This document shows, one piece after another, positions 1-8,959 of a stretch of 64,000 bases of DNA (within the stretch, counting starts at the first letter, position 1; every line of letters starts with the position of its first letter). A model generated the notes under the pieces. The model ran no database searches. It saw nothing but the letters and a program-made list of their open reading frames with translations, and was not told the DNA's origin. The DNA is from Stagonosporopsis chrysanthemi. Its lineage: Eukaryota > Ascomycota > Dothideomycetes > Pleosporales > Didymellaceae. The stretch lies in contig JAFISE010000009.1 of assembly GCA_022560025.1 (NCBI GenBank), positions 186,001 to 250,000 on the forward strand, written 5' to 3'. A program made the translations under genes and the position numbers.

Positions 1-1375
1 CTGCGCTGAACAATCTTGGAGCTGGAGGCAATGCATCCGTAAGGTATATCATCGGAAAGCCTGAACGATGTATTGACATTTGTGTAGCCATTTCTCAACA
101 ACGCCGCCAATGCGCTCACCTACGGGCTCATGTCTGTAGGTTGCTTCATAGCAGGAGGCATCTCCAATAAGATCACAGCAAAATGGACACTCGTCATCGG
201 CGCCGCATTCTACACACCCTACGCTGCGGGTCTGTATTGCAACAACAGGTACGGAAATGAGTGGTTCATGCTACTAGGCGCCGCACTCTGCGGTATTGGC
301 GCCTCGTTGTTGTGGGCCAGTGAGGCGGCTATCGCCGTGGGATATCCCGAGGCAGAGAAACGAGGCCGTTACGTCGGCATATGGATGGGTATCCGTCAGA
401 TGGGCCCATTGGTCGGCGGTGCTATATCTTTGGCACTGAATGTCAAGACAAAGGAGAAGGGCAAGGTGACTTACACCACGTACTTGGGGCTTGTGGCCAT
501 CTCATCGCTCGGCGCCCCGTGTGCGCTTTTGCTCTCGCAGCCTCAAAAAGTCAACAGAAGTGACGGCACGAAGATCCCGTACATGAAGAAGACCAACTTC
601 AAGACTGAATCGCGGGCCATCTGGCGGCAGCTGAAGAACCCGTACATGCTGTTGCTCATCCCGGTCTTCCTGGCTGGACAATTCGGTGTGACATATCAGT
701 CCAACTACCTCACCAGTAAGTTTGCCGTATCTATTCTGGAAACCAATATTAACGCTGCAAACAGCGTACTTCACAGTCCGCTCTCGCGCCCTAGCCGCTT
801 TCCTTACCGCCGTCGTCGGCGCCCTTGCCAACATTTTCACTGGCTTGATCCTCGATCTCCCGCAGTTTTCCCGTCTTTCGAAGTCGAAGTTTGTCTACGT
901 CTTCGTCCTCGTCACTGTCACCGGCTCCTGGATCTGGAACGCCGTTGTGCAAACCAAGCTCACCCGCATGGAAACCGCGCCCGCATTCGACCTCGGCGAC
1001 GGAGCATTCTTCAACTCCGCGTTCACCGTCTACATGTGCTTCCGCTTCTTCTACGAGGTGCTGCAGACATATTTGTATTGGTTGATGGCTGAGATCAAGG
1101 GCGCGAAGGGTGATGGCGATATTGCGCGCACAACGGGTATCTTGAGAAGCTGGGAGAGCATCGGAAGTACAATTGCGTATGCAATTGGAGCAGTACATAT
1201 CCCCAACCAGACGCAGATGATTGTAGGCTTTGCGCTCTGGGCGTTCACTGTGCCGTTCACGCTTATGGCGGTGTTCGGGGATTGGAACAAGGGCGTACCG
1301 AAGGATGGCGTTGAGAGTACGGACGAGAGTGATCTGGAGGTGCAGAGTGTTGATGTTATTGACAGGAAATTTTGA
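1..1375 (+). CDS. UNC93-like (DUF895) major facilitator membrane protein, 5' truncated by window edge
   Basis: Exons 3-38, 88-715 and 765-1375 give 424 visible residues; the N-terminus lies outside the window. Introns 39-87 and 716-764 have GTAAG donors and TAG/CAG acceptors, and the reading frame is continuous. The first visible residues (ALNNLGAGGNAS, then PFLNNAANALTYG) match the cytoplasmic loop of fungal UNC93-like proteins, where a GAGG motif precedes a helix. Further on come LLWASEAAIAVGYPE and GRYVGIWMGIRQMGPLVGG, the usual conserved helices, then YFTVRSRALAAF and several hydrophobic segments up to about residue 395. The C-terminus is short and acidic. The family is polytopic MFS-fold; fungal members are mostly uncharacterised and the transported substrate is unknown. 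It converges on the gene ending at 1596, with 220 bp between stop codons. The reading frame looks intact. Confidence 0.85.
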
Positions 1376-1595
1376 TCCAGGATGTCTTTTCGCTTCACTG
1401 TTCGCTCATGATTTATGGCATGCGTCCAAGCACGTCTATGGACACTGATCTAGGATGAAACTAGACTACCTGCGTACTTCCACATGTCATGTACACGCTA
1501 CGATATATTGCTGTTTCAAAGATTTGCTTTTGACCGAAAGGCGGATCAACAAGTAACTTATTAGCACACTTCCCTGGGGCTAGGCCTAACGAAGC

Positions 1596-4500
1596 TCAAC
1601 GTGGCGCAATCTGGGCAACGTGATTGAAGAGCTCGTCCAAACCTTCCATCGTGACAGCTGAAGTCTCGAAGTATGCGCGTGCATTTATCTTAGCTGTGAC
1701 TTTGTACGCCTGTTCGGGTAAGCAACTGTCTCCTCGTAATGGCAGGCCAACATACCTCGCGCGTCCAGACAGTTTGGGAGCCCCCACGATTGATATCTTT
1801 TTTGCAACCTACGAGTATCTTGGGAACTTTGTTCAGATACAAATCAGCCTCGTGATTCCACTAGATGCGTCAGCGTGGCGTATGGCAGAGGGATTTCGAT
1901 GTAGCATACCTTGTGCTCAACATTCTCAAACGAATCTGGTGAGCTGATGTCAAAGCACAATAGGACTGCATGTACCACGCCGTAGGAGGCACGGTGCTTC
2001 TGATCATTAACACGATAGAGCCCAGAATAGTCTTGTATGACTATGTCGAGGTCAGCCATACGCTTAGTGAAGCTCGTTGCAGATGGCGATGTATGCTTCC
2101 CTATGTCAGCGACGCCCTCCCAGATCAGAAGCACATACACACCTTTGGTATGCTTCCGGTACACCACGCACTGCAACTAATTAGTTCTAACGTACAAAAC
2201 CTGAGCCCGTAGCATTGAACGTACTGAGATAGCCAGGTTTTACCGCACTGGTCATCACCCAAGAGTAGGACCTGGCGTTGCATAGGGTTTGTTTCGAATT
2301 GGCTTAGCGGTGACATTGGTGTGGGTGGGTCTACCCTTGCTTCTTCTTCGATTTCAAACTTGCCTGCAGATAAATCTCTCCTAGAAAAGGCGCGATGCAA
2401 ATCTGACAGCGAGTTAGGGCTTTGACTCGAGGAGATCGAGGAGGTTGGTAGATCTGCTCGGCTCATGTCCGGAGTCGATCCTGGGAGCTCTACTGCGTAC
2501 GAACTGTGTTCTGGCACGGGAAGCTCGTACGCCATATTGGTTGGTGGAGGACTCTGTCTCTCTAGACAGCTGTCAACATGTGACCATGCTTCATCGTCCT
2601 TGAGAGCCCGCAGACTTGCGAAACATATCGGACAGGTATGTGACGACGTTACGGCGCTTAATTCCGATGCCCCTACATCCACCTCAGTAGATGCAGGTGA
2701 TTTGCGTCTGGTAGAGAGGCCAAATCTCGATCTCTTCTTCATGAGGGCAGGGTCGTCACTCTTGCTTCGACGGTCTTGTAAAGAAAACGTCTTTGCCAGG
2801 GAGGCTGGTAAGAGTGAAAAGCTTCTGGATGATGGCGTGTGTGAATCCTGGTTAGAGTGATTCGGTCGTTCAACGGAGCTTTCAATCGCGTCAAAGGTCA
2901 CGTCCGGCTGTGCAACCGACCCCTTACGGACATGCCCAATATGCTTGTCCTCTTCCCCAGTTGATGTAGGTATGTATAAGGCAGCGCGTTGTGGAATGTC
3001 CATGTTGTCACCTACTTTCCAGTGCGGAAGCCGCGATGATGTCGAGGCAGCACGACGGTGTGCTGACAGAGCATTGGTCGCAACTGCATCATTGAGTCTC
3101 CTCGAGTCTATCGCACTCGAGCCCATAGCTATCGGCTTAGAAAAATTAGTGGAAACCTTATATGAAGGGAGACGAGAATCTGAAGCAGCTCGCCGCACAG
3201 GAAAGCTCTGTGGTGCACTCGAGAGCGTAGGTCCAGCAAGTGTGGACTCATTGAGCGTAGGAGATACGAGGATCTCCGGAATGTCTTGCAGAAAACCAGT
3301 AGGGCTGGTCAGACCTGGGGTGTGCATTGGTGTATAGGCCGGCGGGTCTGCTTCAGCATTTCTAACCACCATGTTGTCTGTATTATCAATGGCTGAAGTT
3401 GATTCATACCTCTCATGCTGAGGCTTTCTGTTCGGGGATTTTCTTGTAGAGGAGACATTCGCAGATTGTATTGCCTGCGACACAAGCGTCTTGTAAGCTT
3501 TCGTAGCAGCGGCATGTCTGGCTTCCTCCTTAGTCAGGTAATCAGCCACCTTTGCTATTTCCCTCATTCGACTTTCATCAGCAAACACGATGCAATTGTA
3601 GCCTTCCCGACCACGGCCAATCATAAAGACAGGTTTATTTCCAAGCTCCTGCTGACAAAGAGACAACAGAAGCTTAGTGGACGAAGAAGTGTCACCAACA
3701 TGGCCATGTCTTGCAGTGGACGAGGTGTCTTGGCGAGCCAGCACATCTTCTGGTATAGTAGCCGCACGTTCTGAAGAAGATGCCTTCCTTTCATCGCTCG
3801 AAAAAACTCTGTCTTGCCATGATGTCTCCACTTTGGGGACTTGAGTAGCCTGCGTCTTTGCGCTCCGTAGTCCAGCAACTGTACTGGATGGAAGAGAGTA
3901 TGATCTATCATCCGTCCAAGTCGTTGATTTAGGTATTGATGTAATCTCTTCACCTTGCGGTTGCTTCCCTTTGTCGGTTCTGGCAGGCTGCAGCTGGCTT
4001 GTTGTAGGGTCACTCGACCTGTGCATCCTGCCTTCTGAGCCCTGTTCTCGTGCATTCGCCTGGGCATCCTTTTCAAGAACACGGCTTGTGGGATTCTCTT
4101 GCGCACCCGAATCTGCTTCCGGTACTCGCTCAGACATTTTCAGATTCGCTTGATGATTGCCCAGCAATGCAGCATATGCTTCTTCGTCTTCAAGATGACC
4201 TTGCTCGTTACAGATCTGGATCAGAAGAGCAAGCGTTTTCTCGTAACCGATATAACCTGGCTCACGGAGCTTTCGAAAACCTCGCAACGCCTGCCGACCA
4301 TGCAGCTGCGCTTCGGTGTAATCTTTTGTATTCATCAAGACTTCACAGAGTCTGAAAGAATCCCACAAAAATTGCTCGCTTTTCTTCCCGGCTTGGTGCT
4401 CCGTAATTGCCAACTTCTCTTTCATGGTCGACTTTGCCTGTTTCCAGAACCCCTGCATGCAATACGTCTCTGTAAGGAGTTCAAGTAGCTCAGCCTTCGA

Positions 4501-5609
4501 TACTCCAGTAGCAAGGGAGCTTTGGGACGATGTGAGTGACGTGTAGCTAGCAGTCGAGGGAAATCGGGACAAACAATTCCGCAGGTGCCGCTCCGCGCCA
4601 TGTAGATCACCTTGCTCTTTTCGCTTCTTTCCATTGTTGAACAAGGCCCTGACGAGCTCATGTTCGATATCAGAGTCACTGTCTGACTCGTACACAGTAA
4701 GTGCGTCACCTGTACTGGCTTCGGAGGGATCACGGGTCGGCGCCTCCACATCGTCGTACTCGTAAACGGTGTGAGAAGACATCCAGCGCTGCATCGGCTC
4801 GTTCGACTGCCTCCTGAAGATGTCTCCAAAGTCTGAGCCATATTTTACGGAGGCTCTCTCACTCCCTTCGGGACCAAGCGTAGTTGAGGCGGTTGACACG
4901 ACATCAGCGGCCGATTCCACACACTCTTTCAAATTTGTCATGGACATGAGTTCCGATTCAGCATGGAATCCTTGATTGGCCACAGTGCTTTCCAGTCTTC
5001 CTATCTTCGCATTTAGCTCGGCACCTAGATTACGAATTTGATCATAGAGTTTGTTAAGGTTGGGTATAATCTTTTCAGGTAGCCTGGCTGTAGATTTTTG
5101 CAAGGTCACCTGGTTCCACCTGCACAAACGTCAGATGGATTCCGGTCGATGATGATCGCGACTTACACCATGATTGTGCTGAGAGAAAGCTGTAAAGCGG
5201 CACGATACGATTGAATCTGCTCGCGAAAGCCTGAGATCTGCGCGATGGCACTCTTCAATCTAAGCTGCTTGCGCGATGCGTCTAAGAACGAAGTGCTCTT
5301 ATTCACGCTCGTAAGCAGCGATCGTAACTGGTCCAAAGTGCTCTCGCCATCGCTCAGCGACCGCGCTAGGTTCTTCCAATGGCTGCCGACATGGCCTGTT
5401 GCCTGCACATCTGCTTGAATATCTTCCTGGGCAAACGTCTCTTTCATCGACTGCAGCACCTGCTGGAAGCCGTCCACGTCGTTCAAAATGCCATTGAGCG
5501 TCGCGTCAACAACGCTGACTTCCTCGCGGAATTGCTTCACCAGGACGGTCACCTGCGCTGAAACCTGGATCAGAGTGACAATGCTGGCCGTGATTGAGAA
5601 AGGATCCAT
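1596..5609 (-). CDS. Multidomain protein: HeLo-like/STAND N-terminal domain, TPR-like repeats, dsRBM-like segment, UBZ4-like zinc finger, C-terminal atypical Rho GTPase
   Basis: Predicted exons (minus strand) 5609-5167, 5119-2225, 2170-2139, 2100-1910, 1860-1756, 1709-1596 encode about 1259 aa. Residues 1-130, starting MDPFSITASIVTLIQ, resemble the helical N-terminal domain of fungal STAND/HeLo-like proteins. About 300-465 is TPR-like (GKKRKEQGDLHGAERHL; DYTEAQLHGRQALRGF). About 626-692 resembles a dsRNA-binding motif, with LLLSLCQQELGNKPVF early and KEEARHAAATKAYKTL at the end. About 971-996 is a C-x2-C-x14-H-x3-C finger, UBZ4-like. About 1096-1259 is Rho-like: P-loop GDDQCGKT, DYSG in switch II, SPDSFENVEHKW, VGCKKD (G4) and ETSA (G5). 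The P-loop has Asp at the Ras-G12 position and Leu at the Q61 position; no CAAX box is present. Linkers are Ser-rich. The 32-nt exon and 38-nt intron inside the GTPase domain are the least certain parts. Each domain is a pattern-level call; the role (sensor, scaffold, cell-death control) is inference. Confidence 0.8.
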
Positions 5610-6383
5610 CGTTGCGCATGGTGCGCGACGCGCATTGAGATTCGCAGATGCGTTCCTGGGGTTGCGAAGGCGTTGAGAACAGGAGTTCAGCTCTTCGCTT
5701 ATACAGGCTGTGGGTGTGACCAGGTACTAACACAGCCTCATGCAGGCGCAGCTGCACGCCTTTCTAGCCCCGAGCCGCACGCCCATCGCGCCAGAAATAG
5801 GCACGATAATGGAAACATCTGTCGACATGATAGGCGGCGCCATATCATGCAGACATCAAATCAGGATGATGGACGGCGTGAGAACGATGGCTATAGTAGA
5901 TGACGGAGGTGACTTGAGTGCGTTTGAGAAGCCACGAGAGTAGAGAGCATGTCGAAGTTGCAACGCAAAGCGGCGCTTCCTCGCCCTTGCTTTGCGCCTT
6001 CCTCCAGACCACCACAACCGTCTACGAGCACCAGACATTGAATCTTACTCTGGTCCTTGAAGTAGCGCCGTGACACTCTGCTTCCGATCTTTGTAGAGAT
6101 CATACACCGAGACAACACGAAATTGCGCTGCAATGACCAGCATTTTGCAACGATTACACCGCAGCAGCTCTCCATAGCAGCAGAGAAGAGAGGGGCAGAT
6201 CGAATGCTCGTAAAATGTGGCCTTGCGTTTTGTAATGCACATTACCATTCCCAATTCAGCCTCAGCTTACGCGCATTTGTAAGCGGCTCTCACAATATAG
6301 CAGAAACGTCTTGAACGTCTTGAACTTTAGGTTAGAACTGGAAGCTCTGATTCCCAAGAACATATGCAAATACTAGTCGCAAC
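5610..6383. promoter_or_regulatory. Divergent intergenic region between the HeLo-Rho gene and the bZIP-like gene
   Basis: These 774 bp separate two genes transcribed away from each other, so both promoters must lie here. Only short overlapping open frames without recognisable domains occur. I see no clear TATA box and no repeat. Confidence 0.5.
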
Positions 6384-7333
6384 ATGGTTCTGCGAACGAG
6401 ACCCGAAGAAGACGATTGGCAGAACGTGGCCGATGCAAGAAAGCGCAAACAAATTCAAGATCGGCTGGCACAGAGAGCGCGGCGTGAGAATCCAACGCCC
6501 ACTTTGACGACTACATGTTAATGGGGATTTTAGGGAGACGTCTGCGCAAGGCTAGAGACGCTGATATGGCCTTGCAGAAATTCTCAACATTCACATTGGA
6601 CAGTGGCGGTTCACCTCCCAACCATGGTCACCATGCAACAGACCTAACCGCAACGGACCTGCAAAGAAGTGACAACCCGGAGCGCTCATCTGTCACCACA
6701 ACACTTGGGTGGCAGGTCGTCGAGCTCAAGAACCGAGAAACGACAAGCGTGACCGCGATCGATTTGTCTTCCATCAGCGATTCCGAGCGATTACCAGCAC
6801 CAGCTTCGCCCAGCTGGCAGTTCATTGGTCCCACCCTCCAGGCCGACGTACCTTTAGACGTACCTTTTCTGGAGAGTCCTCCCGCAAACACTTTCCTCAT
6901 GGACATGTCTCTCACACATCCCTCACTTCTGCCCTCAAACATCAACGCCCTCCCCTCTTCTCTACCTCCAACCCTCACGCTCCCCCTAACAGTCTTCACC
7001 GCACTCTTCCTAAACGGCCAAATCTTGCAAATAGCGTGCAGCACTCTCCTCGCGTCCAAATCTCCTCTTCCATCCCCTCAAACGCCCCCCTCTCTCCGTC
7101 CCACAGCCTCGCAGCTCACAACCGTGCACTACCAGTGGATCGATCGCCTTCCTTTCCCTAAGCTGCGGGATAGTCTGATTCGGCTCCAGACCGTGCTGGA
7201 TCTGGACGAGTTCCTACAGGATATCTTTGTCGCGCCAAGTTTTGAGATCGAGAAAGGGGGAAGGAGTTGGGAGGCGGGGAAGTGGAGGATGGAGGAAGGA
7301 TGGAGGAGGAAATGGGGGTGGTTGTTTTTCTGA
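6384..7333 (+). CDS. bZIP-like transcription factor with DUF3425-type C-terminus
   Basis: Exons 6384-6483 and 6534-7333 (intron 6484-6533, GTGAGA...TTTAG, phase 1) give 299 aa. The first exon is only 33 codons and is easily missed. Across the junction the protein reads DDWQNVADARKRKQIQDR then LAQRARRRRLRKARDAD, the basic region of the fungal bZIP-like family whose consensus is DDW...IQNRLAQRAYRRR. Here the DNA-contacting Asn is Asp (codon GAT), and no leucine heptads follow. The second half is Pro/Ser-rich and ends with HYQWIDRLPFPKLRDSLI and SWEAGKWRMEEGWRRKW, as in DUF3425 proteins. It is probably nuclear; its targets are unknown. The gene is divergent from the HeLo-Rho gene. The ATG at 6384 is the only in-frame start close to the basic region. 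Confidence 0.75.
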
Positions 7334-8544
7334 AGGTATCTTTTCGAGGGATGAGGGTTGTGCGCAGAGACTTGAGGAAGGGGGTGGGAAGCGATCAACA
7401 CGCCAGCGAGACTCTGTGTAGGCTCATGTAGCGGTGTGAGAGCAAGCATACACACAATACTTCCTCTTCCCCGTCATCCACACCCTCGCCGTCCATGTCA
7501 ATCGTCTAAAACAGACTGACAGCGGTCGACCCGACACACGCCACGTCTCACACTCCTTCAAACCACCTTCCAGAAGCACCCCAAACACCAGGCACCCGAA
7601 TTGCCGAGTCTCTGCCTCACATAAACGAGGCACCCTCACCACTCAGGCAGAAGCCATGTTTGACGCCCCGCCCGTGCCTGAGTGCGAAAACCGCGGTGCC
7701 CGGCCTGACACCTCATGTCATCTAGCTCCACACGACGCCACTTCTCTGATACAACGCCGCTAGACACATCCCACCCGAATCCTACTGTACCTTTTATCCA
7801 CTATCGAAACCACGGCGTCTCCACCTCCCTCCGCGCCGCCTAGCCGCGCCTTTTGCCGGTATGCGCTTCGCTGGTGACGCAGCTAGACAGCGGATGACTG
7901 CGGATGTGGGTGTAGTGTCATGGTGAGTTTGGTCGTGGAAGCGATGGCGGTGAAGTTTATCTGGCTTGATGCGGTGCTGAGACGGAGTGGGAGGGTGCCG
8001 GCTTGGGTGACAGCTTGAAGGGTGAGAGAGGTATGAGAAGGGACATCGAGGCTTAGATGGGTCAGGACATAGGAAACAGTGATTGTTGTAGAGGAAAGAG
8101 TTGGGTGTTGGTGTGGAGAGAGTGTGGTCGCAACTGTACGCAGTCCTTCGATGCAGCAACCCACCAACACCAACACCCATCAACTTCATGATGCTCTTTC
8201 ACGATACTCAACGCAAATACCGCGCTCTTTCAACACCGAACCTCCAATTTACCCACCGTTCCTCGCCAACGCCCCGTTTCACCCATCTCGAAACCGCTCG
8301 TGCGACAGGCACCCGAAACAGGCAACGCATGAGGCTCCCACCTTCGAGTATTACCGCAGCACGCTCAAACAGCCTCTTCCGCGCCACGATAGCCCTCGTC
8401 GACACATATACAAGTGCGCGGCCCTGAGGAGAGTCGCGGTGCAGCCTGGCGTTGCGCCCATACTGACCGATTCGACCTGACGCACAGACGCAACCTGTTC
8501 TTTGGAACCCCGACGATCGTTACCAGTATACACGGAGAGTAGAG
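7334..8544. other. Gene-free interval upstream of the CFEM gene
   Basis: About 1.2 kb. Overlapping short frames on both strands show no domain or consistent splice pattern. It is likely the 3' UTR of the bZIP-like gene plus the promoter of the CFEM gene. Confidence 0.4.
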
Positions 8545-8959
8545 ATGAGAATCTCAGTTGAAGTGGCTTTGTTAGTGGGCTGTGCGGCCGTTGCGCTGGC
8601 GAGTCCCATTGCGGGCCCGCCCAAGCCGCCCAAGCCCAAAGATGAGGACGAGGTCGGCATGATGGTCGCAGGCGTTGGAAGCTGTCCAGTAAGAGCAACA
8701 CCGTTGCTGGGCTACCTGAACGTGTACTTATGTGTACGCAGACCAGTTGCTGGAATGAGGCCGCCAGAAAGGCAGGCTGTGACCCTAATCAAGACGATGA
8801 CTGCTTGTGCGGTCCATTCTTCGACGCCGTCACGTACTGCACGGCGCAGACATGTAGTGCAGGTGATAATTTGGGTATGTTTTCCGCACTGCCTGGATAG
8901 GAAATTTTACTAACTTGTGCACTCCAGCTTCGTTGAACTTTCTGTCACCTGCATGTTAG
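8545..8959 (+). CDS. Small secreted CFEM-domain protein (102 aa)
   Basis: Exons 8545-8688, 8742-8874 and 8928-8959; introns GTAAGA...GCAG and GTATGT...CCAG. Residues 1-20 form a signal peptide (hydrophobic core VALLVGCAAVALA, then SPIAG), followed by a Pro/Lys-rich and an acidic spacer. The mature protein has exactly eight cysteines (47, 51, 61, 69, 71, 81, 86, 102). Their spacing C-x3-C-x9-C-x7-C-x-C-x9-C-x4-C-x15-C fits the CFEM consensus. Asp66-68 just before CLC are where CFEM proteins place the axial haem-iron ligand. CFEM proteins act at the fungal surface or outside it in haem capture, adhesion or host interaction. No GPI signal or C-terminal hydrophobic tail exists, so I expect a soluble secreted protein. 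The role as effector or haemophore is open. Confidence 0.85.
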
